In this document: in pieces, positions 36,981 through 48,683 of the stretch
How positions within the stretch are numbered: position 1 is the stretch's first letter
Layout of the letters: each line of letters opens with the position of its first letter
Source of the DNA: Ptychodera flava
Lineage: Eukaryota; Hemichordata; Enteropneusta; Ptychoderidae
NCBI RefSeq assembly: GCF_041260155.1
Contig: NC_091931.1
Location: 18,613,166 to 18,677,165, forward strand
Length of the DNA: 64,000 bases
Direction: 5' to 3'
Program-made: the position numbers and the translations under genes
The notes under the pieces: generated by a model
Told to the model about the DNA's origin: nothing
What the model saw: only the letters and a program-made list of their open reading frames with translations
Databases searched by the model: none

Positions 36981-37943
36981 TTATATTATTTGATCCTCGG
37001 TTGTATTGTCTTCAATAAGAAAGTTGTTACTCAGAATGATCTTTTCGACAAGTGGCCCTCCCGGAAAATCCATCACTACAGTCCCCCACTTCTTCCTATC
37101 TGGGTTGTTGATTATAAATTCAAACAGCTTTGGGTTGATTTGATCGGCCACTGCGTATGCGAAGACCCTGTTGCTGCTACCACTGGTATACGTCAGAAAC
37201 ATTCGATTACTCCGGTCCTCACTCGCCTCATTTACATTATTTTTCACCGATTCCCATTTTGCATCGAGCTCTTTCGGCAGCAGCACAGGGACTTCCCAGT
37301 CGTCAGCTATTTCAGCATCGCTGTACTTTACTCCGACCCGTCCGTCAGCAAAATCGTCAAGGAAAACAATCTTACCGCGTGCTTCTCCAAGATTCGGCAT
37401 TGAATTTATTGTCCAGAAGAACTTGGAATCGAACATGCCAATTGCCTCTCTGAATAATTCTTCCATACTTCTGTCGCCATACTCTGTGTGTTCTTTTTTA
37501 ACACGCATGAGCACAGCTTCATGTGGATGACGCCGGAGGAAGGATGTCACTGTTCGGAGAACACCGATGAAGATAGCGTGTTGGTAATACACGCCGTTAT
37601 GAATGGTCAATACGTCGTAAAAATGCCTGCAGCGTATGTCAAGGAAACGTATTCCGGCGTCCAATTGAGTGTCAAGGTTCCACGATTGGCATTGAGCTAG
37701 AGGTCCGCCATGTCCTCTGAAAGTCATTGTATGATGAGTACCAGGAATTGAAAGGTTCGCCAGAGACATATCGTCAGTCAAATTTGACATCCTGTCTGGA
37801 TAACTGATTCCAGCATCATTTCCAGTGTAGTAGTCGGGTCTCAACGGCGCGCCAACAGCGTTGCTGATGCTGCAGCATATAAGAAAGTGTATCGATAAAG
37901 TGCATTTGGCAACCATCTTTCCGTAGGAGTCTCTAATCCGCAT
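36981..37943 (-). CDS. Secreted bacterial-type PI-PLC X-domain protein, copy 6 (hybrid gene)
   Basis: 320 residues from the ATG at 37943; a TTG-started extension of 14 codons is rejected because it would lie within the leader close to the TATA box. Residues 1 to about 125 (signal peptide CTLSIHFLICC, QLDAGIRF, QHAIFIGVL) match copy 4. From about residue 130 on (RTVTSFLRRHPHEAVL through NPDRKKWGTVVMDFPGGPL) it is almost identical to copy 7. Active site: His70, His71, Asp102, Arg104, Asn116, Lys149, Arg189, Asp214, Trp216, Asp292. The C-terminus reads IEDNTTEDQII. The flanks agree with a crossover inside the gene: the upstream block is A-type like copy 4, and the 3' flank is like copies 5 and 7. 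Confidence 0.93.
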   Translation of the reverse strand: MRIRDSYGKMVAKCTLSIHFLICCSISNAVGAPLRPDYYTGNDAGISYPDRMSNLTDDMSLANLSIPGTHHTMTFRGHGGPLAQCQSWNLDTQLDAGIRFLDIRCRHFYDVLTIHNGVYYQHAIFIGVLRTVTSFLRRHPHEAVLMRVKKEHTEYGDRSMEELFREAIGMFDSKFFWTINSMPNLGEARGKIVFLDDFADGRVGVKYSDAEIADDWEVPVLLPKELDAKWESVKNNVNEASEDRSNRMFLTYTSGSSNRVFAYAVADQINPKLFEFIINNPDRKKWGTVVMDFPGGPLVEKIILSNNFLIEDNTTEDQII

Positions 37944-37994
37944 GCTTTTTCTTACAACGGCAATATATTGAGTAACTTCAAGCAAAGTGTGACG

Positions 37995-38002
37995 AATATA
38001 TA
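37995..38002 (-). promoter_or_regulatory. TATA box of copy 6
   Basis: TATATATT, 59 bp upstream of the ATG. A Mutator-like foldback element begins only about 100 bp further upstream. Confidence 0.75.
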
Positions 38003-38100
38003 GGAAAGCTTACGCCCACCTGCATAGTTGTTACAAATAGAAATATGAAATCCAAATTTCTGTCATATTTTCGCTTTACTTAGCGGATCTATATCGACAG

Positions 38101-38298
38101 TAGCTGTGGGTCCATAGCTGTGATGTTTTCAGGCGGGATTCCTGCCTTTTACGGGCTGATTTTGACTTTTACGGTTTTAACCCCGATTTTAACCCCGCCA
38201 CCACACGTGGTGGCGGGGTTAAAATCGTAAAAGTCAAAATCAGCCCGTAAAAGGCAGGAATCCAGTCTTAAAACACCACAGCTCTGGACCCCCAGCTA
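38101..38298. mobile_element. 198-bp Mutator-like foldback element, 9-bp target duplication
   Basis: Almost entirely two inverted arms: TAGCTGTGGGTCCA at the left end, and the complement of TGGACCCCCAGCTA at the right, with shared inner blocks (GGATTCCTGCCTTTTACGGG, CTGATTTTGACTTTTACG, and a CCACCACACGTGGTGG centre). It is flanked by TATCGACAG at 38092-38100 and 38299-38307. The paralogous copy 4 block at about 21498 reads CTATATCGACACGAACC, an empty site. Hairpin-forming, GC-richer than its surroundings, no coding capacity. Confidence 0.9.
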
Positions 38299-38307
38299 TA
38301 TCGACAG

Positions 38308-40830
38308 GAACCGTCGACTTTTATATTCGTATCCCACGAGTTAGTTGAAGTAGATAATATACGATTCAAACAAATAATGGCTGTGCAGAAGCTTCTGACC
38401 TACAGGAGTTTTTCTAAAAAAATGGTGGTGCACTGTATTGAGACTTCCCTTCTTTAGAGATTATGAATAGATCAAGAAAATAAACAGAGGGCAGCAAACA
38501 AGCCACGGTGACTATAAACCGGAATCTTCTTTCTTTAATAAGTCGTATTGTGGCTATGATATCAGTTCGAAGTGGTTAAAGGTAACGTTTAAGTTCTACA
38601 TCATCATGCGATGTGAGGGTTTGTATATGTTGATATGAAGCTTTTTCGTGCAACTTCTTTAGAGCAAATGACCGGAAAGTTTGTAAGGAAAGGAACGATG
38701 AACCTTACCATTATATAAGCCATTACAATATTGTTTCATTCGCGTCAACATTTGAACTATGGCATTAGTCGATTAGGGCCAGGTTATTCGATGTATTGAA
38801 CAATAAAACGGGTAATGACAAAATACTTTTTAATTAATATTTGCAAATAACGACCTGAAGCATTACAATTTACGTAAGCACATACTCATATGGTTAGTAA
38901 TACACCTAAAGTTATTTTGGCAGATGAAATCGTGTTTTATCATAACACAATTCCAGATTTGCTCACTCTTCACGGCTTCCGGCTTAAAAATAATGTCAAT
39001 ATATTCGGAAGTTTCGAACTTCCCATTTTAAATTGTATTGTTAAGTTTAGAAGCTTCCGATTTTTAACTTCAAAATTACTTCTATATTTGAAATAATTAG
39101 CATTCCTAATCCCAAATATTCGGCATATTTTGATTATACAAAAATGGTCGCCCGTATGAGCAATGAAGAATTCGCTTTGTCTGTAACCCAATGATTACAC
39201 GATATATGCATAGGGGTCATTGGAAACCATATCATTCATTTGTTATCATGTTCTGTACCTCTATGGCCATGCTTGTCATCACATGCAAACAAAGCCACCT
39301 TTCCCAGTTTTCAAGGTATATGAATTCATTAACAAAATTGCTAAAAAGTCTTTTGCTTTTTACAAGTAAAAGACGACAACAGTATAATACTTACTGTATT
39401 AGCATGGATTATTGCCTGTATTTTACTGAAGAGTGCATATACAGATGAATACAGTCAAGAATCCATTTCTTGTATTCAGCAAGCCTGTATTCATGTGGAT
39501 TCATGTGTATTCACCTGTATTGTTCTATAATACAGGCAACTCATTAATGTGAATTCATCTGTATTATTGCGTTTTCATGCATGTAAAAGACGACAATAGT
39601 TTTTCAAACGTCAGAAAGTTCATCTCATCCCTGCCCCAGAATCCATGGACTGAATATCTGATTTATATTAGAGGGGACTTCATAATTATATCATCGATTG
39701 GAAGGGGGTACTTGAAATGACATCGTATCGTCTCTATTTCGAAGCGGAGGGACAATGAAATTATTTATTGATTACAGCATACTGGATAAATATCTCTAAT
39801 TTGGTTAACAGATTTGTTAAAATGTTCATTGAAAGCTGCATATGTTTAGCTTAGCCATCCGACTGGTGATGAAGGGAAATAAAAAACCTAACCGGAATAT
39901 TCGATAGACACTCGGTAAAAAGTTGAACTGTGCCTGAAACGAACACTGTACAAAATGTCGAAAATGAATTCTGCAATAAACAGTTTCACGAAGATATGTT
40001 GGCAAAATAAGTGAGGCAATATTTTAGAAAGTCCGGTTATGTTGCAGGAAGTCATTCCCATAGAAAATATTTCAGATAGGGAAGAAAAATCACTCGCGCC
40101 TGCGTAGTGACGTAGTGACGTAGCGACATAGACATGTCGATCTCAATGTGAAGTGAGCGCTATTGTCCAGCAGAGTGATTACAAATTCAACCACACCTCG
40201 GGAATAATCATAAATACGACACAAAAATCTGACAGATGTCCCAACATCGATCCTTAACACTCACCAGGGACTACGCTGTTGGCTATGGATAACCACAGAT
40301 GGCCCAATCTCGTTGATTATTTTATAGAATCAATGTCCTCCTCATGTTTTACTTAATTCAGTCACAAACATTCTACATAAATAATTGGATTCGTCTGGAT
40401 ATTTTGAAGTGAGAAGAAGTAAATTTCTTCTCAATTTAGAAGAAAAAATAGGAAGTAAGGGGTCCGAAACTTCGAGTTCATATTTTTGACCTGGGTTACC
40501 ATTTACGTTGTTTCGGGCAACGTGCTGCACTAAATGAAAGAGAACACTTCAGCATTTTACGAGTTACATTGTCACATTATTCTGTGTACCATAGAATCCC
40601 TTGGTGCAATATTATAGCATTTTTTCACACCTTTCAGAGTTTCAACTAGATTTCCAGTGACACTACCAGTGTGTAATATTCGTGGGTCCATCTTCGTGTA
40701 CCTTAAAATGAAGTTCAAAATTAATCTGTAGACATTTTTGATATCAGTGTAATCGGTAATGCATATATGCTTGAATAATAACTTTCATGACTGACATGCA
40801 CTTGCATTTCTTATCGCAACTTGAGTGCGT
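38308..40830. repeat. A-type upstream block of copy 6
   Basis: Collinear with the blocks at 21.5-24.0 and 33.4-36.1 kb, but a deletion at about 39222 removes the MITE-4 and MITE-2 region. It includes the single-TTAA empty site near 40351. No gene is seen. Confidence 0.7.
39380..39596. mobile_element. Short insertion flanked by a 14-bp direct repeat
   Basis: GTAAAAGACGACAA occurs at 39366-39379 and again at 39583-39596. The paralogous block near 23905 has a single related copy (AAGAAAGAGGCGACAATAG). The insert is rich in GTATTCA and CTGTATT motifs with partial internal inverted repeats (TTGCCTGTATT). Family not recognised. Confidence 0.6.
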
Positions 40831-40858
40831 ATATATATATATATATATATATATAGAG

Positions 40859-40930
<72 letters not shown>
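40831..40930. repeat. Compound (TA)n(GA)n microsatellite
   Basis: TA with a GAGA interruption to about 40882, then GA to 40930, in the same unit position as 24077 and 36102. Confidence 0.97.
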
Positions 40931-40935
<5 letters not shown>

Positions 40936-41727
40936 TGTACCTCCACTCCACACAGTTACAGCAGTAGATATTAGGTAATTCTAATATTGCAATCATAGTA
41001 CGTTGTCGCCACTTTTGGAGTCTACATAACTAGATTTCCCTCTAGTAATTCACCGTGAATGTCGAGGGAATTACTTCATTTGTATTAATTGAATCAAAAT
41101 ATGGCACACAGCTCAGGCTTCTGCATTCGATTATACACCATGAAGCTCCCCACCTGACTTAGTCACATGGCGGCGCGAGTGACGTCATTCTGCTTGGCCT
41201 TATTCCTTTCACAGAAAAATATCGTAGCACTACGCTAGACGTCAATTTGTGCGTAACGTACCGAAACTAGGAAGATACTCTAATTAATTTGCATATGTGC
41301 AGTCAAACGAAATTAACGAAAACGGTGCAGTTATCACATACAACACTCACACAATGTATCTGTTCTGAAATATTTATCACAACAAAAAGAAACAGAAACC
41401 AAACAGATCTGTACGTTAAAGCGATATTTAAACACAAGATAAACTAACTAAAACTCACAGGCTGACAACTATGGACAGATTGTCTAAGAAATATGTCAAT
41501 TTCATAATTTTGGAATATATATTGCTATGAAAAAATTAGTTTTAGTATTACATCAGGGTCGAGCTGCCTGACAGCCGTTAAATATTCATATATTTGAAAT
41601 TCACTGAATTGGTAGTTGACAAAACAATAAACAGCGCCTCCAATACACTTACATTTTATATGTAATAAATTTACTTCGAGATAAATCTGACAAAAACCCC
41701 GCCCCTTTAGTTGAAACATCAGTCAAT
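40931..41727. repeat. 3' flank of copy 7, with the CRE-like block
   Basis: Collinear with 24314-25109. A perfect TGACGTCA lies at 41180-41187 after CACATGGCGGCGCGAG. No gene is seen. Confidence 0.7.
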
Positions 41728-42690
41728 TTATATCATCTGATCCAGGGTTGTATTGTCCTGAATAAGGAAGTTGTTACTCAGAATGATCTTTTCGACAAGT
41801 GGCCCTCCCGGAAAATCCATCACTACAGTCCCCCACTTCTTCCTATCTGGGTTGTTGATTATAAATTCAAACAGCTTTGGGTTGATTTGATCGGCCACTA
41901 CGTATGCGAAGACCCTGTTGCTGCTACCACTGGTATACGTCAGAAACATTCGATTACTCCGGTCCTCACTCGCCTCATTTACATTATTTTTCACCGATTC
42001 CCATTTTGCATCGAGCTCTTTCGGCAGCAGCACAGGGACTTCCCAGTCGTCAGCTATTTCAGCATCGCTGTACTTTACTCCGACCCGTCCGTCAGCAAAA
42101 TCGTCAAGGAAAACAATCTTACCGCGTGCTTCTCCAAGATTTGGCATTGAATTTATTGTCCAGAAGAACTTGGAATCGAACATGCCAATTGCCTCTCTGA
42201 ATAATTCTTCCATACTTCTGTCGCCATACTCTGTGTGTTCTTTTTTAACACGCATGAGCACAGCTTCATGCGGATGACGCCGGAGGAAGGATGTCACTGT
42301 TCGGAGAACACCGATGAAAGTATCGTATTGGTAATAAACGCCGTTATGTATGGGTAGTGCGTCGTAAAAATGCCTGCAACGTATGTCTAGGAAACGTATT
42401 CCGGCGTTCAATTGAGTGTCAAGGTTCCACGATTGGCATTGAGCTAGAGGTCCGCCATGTCTTCTGAAAGTCATTGTATGGTGAGTACCAGGGATAGAAA
42501 GGTTCGCCAGAGACATGTCGTCATCCAAGTTTGACATCCAGTCTGGATAACTGATCCCAGCATCCTCTCCAGTGTTGTAGTCGGGTCTTGATGGCGCACC
42601 TTCAGCGTTGCCTATGTTGCGACCTAAAACGAGGTGTATAAATACGATATACTTGGTAGCTCTCTTTCCGTAAGAGTCTCTGGTCCGCAT
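41728..42690 (-). CDS. Secreted bacterial-type PI-PLC X-domain protein, copy 7
   Basis: 320 residues from the ATG at 42690; the TTG-started longer frame is rejected as in copies 4 and 6. The N-terminal part pairs with copy 5 (RTRDSYGK, YIVFIHLVLGRNIGNAE) and the C-terminal half with copy 6. The internal Met present at residue 10 in the other copies is Arg here (GKRATKY), so the first ATG must be used, which supports the same start in the paralogues. The catalytic segment reads ALPIHNGVYYQY, with Asn116 at the His82 equivalent and a Tyr where others have QH. His70, Asp102, Arg104, Lys149, Arg189, Asp214, Trp216 and Asp292 are kept. This is the rightmost gene of the array. Confidence 0.93.
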   Translation of the reverse strand: MRTRDSYGKRATKYIVFIHLVLGRNIGNAEGAPSRPDYNTGEDAGISYPDWMSNLDDDMSLANLSIPGTHHTMTFRRHGGPLAQCQSWNLDTQLNAGIRFLDIRCRHFYDALPIHNGVYYQYDTFIGVLRTVTSFLRRHPHEAVLMRVKKEHTEYGDRSMEELFREAIGMFDSKFFWTINSMPNLGEARGKIVFLDDFADGRVGVKYSDAEIADDWEVPVLLPKELDAKWESVKNNVNEASEDRSNRMFLTYTSGSSNRVFAYVVADQINPKLFEFIINNPDRKKWGTVVMDFPGGPLVEKIILSNNFLIQDNTTLDQMI

Positions 42691-42741
42691 GATTGTTCTG
42701 ACAACGGCAATATATTGTGTGATGTCAACCAAAGTCTGACA

Positions 42742-42749
42742 AATATATA
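42742..42749 (-). promoter_or_regulatory. TATA box of copy 7
   Basis: TATATATT, 59 bp upstream of the ATG, in a proximal promoter almost identical to that of copy 5. Confidence 0.75.
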
Positions 42750-43098
42750 GGAGAGCTGACGCCCACCTTCATAGTTGTGTGTAAACAGGGAAATGAAACC
42801 AAAATTTCAGTCATGTTTTCGCGTTACTAAGCGGATGTATTTCGACAACAGACCAAGGAACCATAGACTTCTATCCCACGACTTACGTGTTTAGCTCATA
42901 TACTGTGCAAACATTAACGATTGTACAGAAGCTTCTGACCGACAGGATTTAATTGAAAAAATGGTTATGCACTGTACTATAATATAAGGCTTTGGTTCTC
43001 TAGAATTTTTTACTTATCACGAAAACAAAGAGAGGGCAGCATAGCAGCAACAATGCCTGAATTGGAATTTCCACTCTACAAAAATTCGCATAATTGTA
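42750..43098. repeat. B-type upstream block of copy 7, proximal part
   Basis: Collinear with 26132-26464. Confidence 0.7.
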
Positions 43099-44007
43099 CA
43101 AGAGACAAGAACTGATATATAAATGAATCGATCTGGTTCAACCGTTTTATTTTAATTCAAGATAAAAAGAAACCACTTAAAAAACAACTGTTTTTTACAG
43201 AGTGGTAAGGATATCAAGATAATTTCAGATATTATGGGCGATTCTGGTGCTTTCATTGATGACACGGATTCTTTTAAATAAATATAATATAATAGGAAAT
43301 AAATATAATAGGAAGCCATATAATTTTATTCATTCCTTGTCCTAAATTCAGAAATTACTCAGAAAATAATTGAAACTGATTTTTTCCAACTCACAAGCTA
43401 TTAATAGTAAGCAGAAAGGGTCTGATATTTTCCTGGTAGTTTTGAATATGACTGGGACATTTATAAGCTTACCCTTCTTTTTGCAGTGTTAAAGTAACAA
43501 CAATTTAAGCATTTCAGTATAAAATTTTGCACAGGATTTTTTCCAGTAATTCTCTTCTTTACAGATGGAGTAAAATAGATTCTGAGAGTGTGATGTTTGC
43601 TTTTGCGAAGGCACAATCATGTATTACTTTTATGAGTGTAATCTCACAAAGACGCTCTCGTTTTCCTTGAGGCATTGGCTTTCATCTTCTACTCGTGTAA
43701 CAGTTGATTTTCATCGAGAGATACACGGAAAAGAAATAATGAGTACTTCCTCTTACTTAATTTTCTCTCTGAACTGAAAGAAAAACTACACAGAAAAGTA
43801 AAGCAAAAGAACGGTCAAGGTAATAAATTTAACAATGTACGGGGAAAACTTTTGAATACAATAACATTAGAAATGATATCCTGTAATACCTTGTAACCAA
43901 AATGTGTTTGTATACCTTGTACAAACTTCCTGGTCGCCTTTTATTCTTTTTTGTGTGTCTTTGTGTTTATTTCCATCTTCACTAAATAAAATTTAAAAAA
44001 ATAGAAA
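43099..44007 (+). mobile_element. L1/Tx1-like LINE fragment, duplicate of 26465-27548
   Basis: Same insertion as at 26.5 kb, with the same flanks (TAATTGTA before, GTCGTATAATTGTA after) and extra deletions, including the stretch equivalent to 27190-27240. It entered before the 13-kb duplication. Confidence 0.75.
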
Positions 44008-44237
44008 GTCGTATAATTGTAGCTGTGAAATCAGTTAGATTTGGTTCAGATTTTGTCTTATAGTACCTTTCATAATGCATAAATACAGGGAAAAATGTAA
44101 TTCCTACATCATTATGTGATACAAGTATTTTTATATGGTGATTAGAAGCTTTCTCGAGGCTTCTTGTTTCGGGCAAAGTACGGGAAGCTTGTAGGAAAAG
44201 AAGTTATGTAATGAAACCTTACCATGCGTGAGAAATT

Positions 44238-44239
44238 AC

Positions 44240-44279
<40 letters not shown>

Positions 44280-45244
44280 TGTATTTCTTACACGCACTAC
44301 ACATACGTCTCAGTGCGATTTACATAGTTTAAAAAAGAAACAAACAAATACTAAAAACCAGCTACAGCAATAGAAGAAAACGAAAACAAACAATGTCAAA
44401 ATCTGTCAACACTTGTACCATTCTCGTACGGTGATAAAAAAAATTTTAAAAATTAATTGATAAAAATAAAATAAAACAAAAGACGGCGATAAAAAAAAAC
44501 ATTATGAAAGCAGCAGAATAAATTAAAAATCCCAGTTAAAAAATCCAAGTTAACAAGTCCCAGTTAAAAACCATACAGAAGATGATCCTAAAAAATCAAT
44601 CACAAATAGCACTGATTAAAAAGATGAGTTTTTAAAAGACGTTTAAAACAGTCAACAGATATGGCGTTGCGAATGACTGGCGGCAACGAATTCCACAGAG
44701 CAGGTGCACAAACAGAGAATGTTCTCTGCCCATATGCCTTATTAAAGTTTCCATAAGGTGGCACCAACCGCAAAGAGTCAGCTGATCTGAGATCTCTCAC
44801 TGGGGTGTAAGTTTCAAGCAAATCAATGAAACAAAGTGGTAAGAAGCGATGTATGGTTTTATAGGTAATTAACACAATTTTGAATTTGATGCGAGCACCA
44901 ACAGGCAGCCAATGCAGATCAATAAGAACAGGTGTGATGTGATCAAATTTCCGAGTCCGTGAGACGAGACGAGCCGCAGCATTTTGAAGTGATTGTAGGC
45001 GATCCAACAGAGTCTTATTAACACCATACAGGAGACTATTACAATAATCAAGCTGAGACGTAATGAATGCATGAACCATCTTTTCCGTTGAAGGTTTGTC
45101 CAATAATGGGCGGATCTTGCCAATTCTAGAGAGTGCGTAGAAACCTTTCCTGCAGATATGGCTAATGTGATCATAAGCAGAACGGTCGTTGTTGAGTTTA
45201 ACACCAAGGTTGCGAACTGAAGTGGACGGGGCAAATACTGTGCC
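44238..45244 (-). mobile_element. 5'-truncated L2/CR1-like LINE, RT C-terminus
   Basis: On the minus strand, starting near 45244: VRNLGVKLNNDRSAYDHISH, then LDYCNSLLYGVNKTLLDRLQ, LQNAAARLVSRTRKFDHITP, LIDLHWLPVGARIKFKIVL and FSVCAPALWNSLPPVIRNA, the well-known C-terminal blocks of L2/CR1-type reverse transcriptases, open to a stop at 44600. The 3' end has the usual TAAATCGCACTGAGACG region and a terminal (ATT)n run (about 44241-44279). The paralogous block at about 27770-27790 lacks it. About 1.0 kb, with little visible decay, so a young 5'-truncated insertion. Confidence 0.92.
44241..44279. repeat. (AAT)n tail of the LINE
   Basis: Thirteen or so AAT units forming the 3' tail of the minus-strand LINE. 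Confidence 0.9.
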
Positions 45245-45914
45245 ATTCGCGTCAATTGGTCGATAAGTGCAAGGTTACTGAAAATTAATATTCGACATAT
45301 TGGAGGAAGATAAAACTCAAGAATGTGGGTAATGATAAAATAGCATGGTCTCACTAATATTTGCAAAACACGACCTAAAACATTAAGATTTATAACAGTT
45401 CGTACGCAAACGGTTTGTAGAATACAAGAAGTAATTTTTTCGGCAATTTCAATCATTTTTTTTACCAAAAATTTCCAGATTTACGTAACTTTCATGACTT
45501 CCCACTTGAAACTAATGTCTATATATGCGGATGTGCCGAACTTCCAACTTCAAATTTTGTTGTTAAATTTAGACATTTCGGATTTTTCACTTGAGATCTG
45601 CTTCTACATTTTTAAATAATTAGCATTACCCGATTCCACATTTCCGTCTTCTTTAGATGATACCAAAATCGCTGTCCGAAACATTAGTTACGTAAGACTT
45701 CTAGTAGCTTTTGTCTGTTGCAAAACAAATTAATTTGCAGTTAGCGCATTTACACAAACCACCTTTTGTTTGAAATTAAAATCATGAAAATGTTGCATAA
45801 AATTCGCAGCTACTGGGCTATTAAGGCCTGCATGAAACACTTCGTTGAGAAATCAGAACCGCAACCTTGGTACCTTGGCTAACAAAGATTCGATTTACGG
45901 TGTTCTGACATACA

Positions 45915-45981
<67 letters not shown>

Positions 45982-48034
45982 TCTTGGGTACACATATATA
46001 TTATGACACGCGTCAGGCAGTCATAATGTTAGTATGGCAGTATCTTCCTTGTCACTAAGGTTTTATTTCAATTTACCAAATAGGTGATCACCATAATGTT
46101 GACCTTAATCACATGAAACTGCTTTTGCCACTTTTTGTATAGGGAAAGTTTTGTGTATAGCCTATTCATCCCCGGTTGCTTGTAAACAGATCCGCACTCA
46201 CCAATGAAATAATAGTATTGGTTTTGTGAAACGGTTAAGAGTAGCACGAAAATAACGATCTACATTACAGTGACGTTCTTGTCAATGGTGCAGAATGTTT
46301 TGGAATGTATGCCAGCAGCATACACGTAATATTAATGTGCAGTCTTCTCCAGCAGGTGTTGATAAAGTTGCCAGATTGTAGGTTCTGAAACGATGAGGTG
46401 AGACGCCCTTTCTATACATTCACAATGGCAGAAAGAGTAACTCACAGTGGAACAGTGTGCACATATCTTGACTCGCTATTGGGTACTGACTGGAAATAGA
46501 GTTCCCCTTGAACCTGAGTCATTTGAAATGATTTTCTCATATGATTTCAAGTAATAAATGCTATTTTTGAGCTTTGTAGGGACAGTCCAAAGGCGAAAAA
46601 CCAGCACAGCCAACATGAGCTATTAACATGTAATTGCTGTTTTCTCCTAGTTTCAATTAGTAAGTCGCAATGTCTTGTCTAGCCTGTGGCTAATCTTTTC
46701 ACTTTCTGCAACCCCAACATAATCTTCAATCAGAAGGAACAGAAGCCCTAGAAAAGACAAAATACTGGTGTCTTTGTGGTTGTATGTTACTCCCTTTATT
46801 TTCTATTCATACATGCCTCGTGGAAGCTATATTTTTCAGTTTAGTATCGTAGGGTGTATCTCTAGGGCCATGCGTGTCATCACATGCAAACTAAGCTGCC
46901 TTTCAAAATTTTTAAAGATGCATAAAAATGGACGAATAATAGTGCTCCAGAAATTGCTCTCTCCCCTCCCTCGTGCGCTTTGTTTCTCTCATTTCAGAGA
47001 ACCCAGCATTTAAATACCATACTTCATGTGTCATTTGCATCCATTCATCGTGTATAGTTTTTCACAAAGTAAGAAGAAGTCACGTTGCTTCCAAACGGTT
47101 TTGCTTGTATACAAGAAAACGGTGTCACGTGTTTCGCTCAAATTGAATGCGCATCCCGCCACCGCCTCTGTGAACTGTATATATAATTTACATTGGGATT
47201 TCAAAATTATCATAGGTTGGAAGAGAGGTATTTGGAATGACTATGTACCCTCTCTTGTTGGCTGCGAGCGGAGGGACAGTGAAATAAATTATTAAAAGTG
47301 TAGTCGATAAATACCTTCATTTTGGTCAACATATACGATTGTTTGAAACGTTTGTAAATGTAAACCTGTATTATGTCATGCTAGGCATCTGACCGGTCAT
47401 GCCAGGTCAAGCTTAGCACGTGAACTAAAACAAACTTTAACAAAATATAAATTCTTGTTGTACACAAAGTATCATATTCGATTTACTCAAAGAATTAATG
47501 CAGTCCGAGCAGATATTGATGTTCAGGCAAAGTTGGAAATGAGACATCTAGTCCATTCTGATTTTGATGTGAAAAGTATAGGCAGATAAAAATTGTAAAG
47601 TGATATCAGAAGATTAGAATTTAAAGATTACGTTTGAAGAAAAACGTCGTAAATACAATAACGACGATATTTAAATTGAAGAAGTCATGAAAACAACTGA
47701 AGTGTAAACACTCGGTAAAAATTTAATCTGTCGAATATAAATACTAGAAGTAAATTTATCCTTTTACCCGTGAAAAGGGTTTAGAAAAAGGAAGGGCATT
47801 ATTCACGTCCGCGTAGTGACGTAGCTACAAAGACATGGTCTCCATGTTATCTAAGCATTATGGTCCAAAAGAGTGATTGCAAATTCACTCGCACATACGA
47901 CACACGTATCCGACAAACGACGCACCAAGATTGATCATTCACACTTACTCGGGACTAAGTTGCTGGCTATGAAAAGCAACAGATAACTCGACCTGATTAA
48001 TTATTCTACAGTTTCGATGTCCTATAATCGTATT
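45245..48034. repeat. B-type block of copy 7, middle part
   Basis: Collinear with 27790-29933, and additionally keeps about 46700-47300, which is deleted in the copy 5 block and resembles 10140-10500. It contains the TA tract 45917-45979. No gene is seen. Confidence 0.7.
45917..45979. repeat. (TA)n microsatellite
   Basis: About 63 bp of TA. Confidence 0.97.
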
Positions 48035-48683
48035 ACTTTAGGTTAATAAGCTCAGAACTGCCGTAAATTATATATTTTCGGAAAGCCTGGATACAGAGCA
48101 ACATTTTGGTAACCATATTGTTTACATAACTATCACGTGACTGGTATAATTTGCATAACGTTTCAAAAACTAAAATCGGTTTTCCCTATGTTTGGTCTCA
48201 ATGCTTTGAGATATGTGGCTGAAATTTGTATGAGTGCAAACTATTCCAAGGGTCTTCGAAACTGTGTCTTGGAATTTTTTAAACCTACTTAAACAATTTT
48301 TATGCCAGAAAAACCTCCAAAGGGGTCAATTTAACCCTAGTTGATTTTTTTAAAATTGTTCTCAAATAAAAACTATGCAAGATATAAAAATCTGAGACAC
48401 ACTTTTGAAGAGCCTTGCAAGAGCTTGCATTCCAGCAAGTTTAAGTAAGATATTTTGAAGTACTGAGACAAAAAATAGGGAAAACAGATTTTTGAAAGGT
48501 TATGCAAATTACCTGTTAGGTGATAGCTATGTAAACAATGGTGACACTGTGGTTACCAAAATTTTCCCCTATATCTAGGCTTTCAGAAAATGTGTAATGT
48601 ATAATGTACGGGGGTTCTGAGCTTATTAAGCACCAGAGAATTGTTAGATTAAAAAGGTCAATTTCTTGTCTTGGAACCTTAAG
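48035..48683. mobile_element. MITE-2 copy b, left end truncated
   Basis: Matches 29934-30603 but lacks about 50 bp at the left end (TTAGGTTAATAAGCTC). The right end TTGTCTTGGAACCTTAA is intact. Confidence 0.8.

Noticed and set aside
44869-45468. 199-codon minus-strand frame
   Set aside because: Out-of-frame shadow of the L2/CR1-like LINE; the true RT frame shows the motifs.
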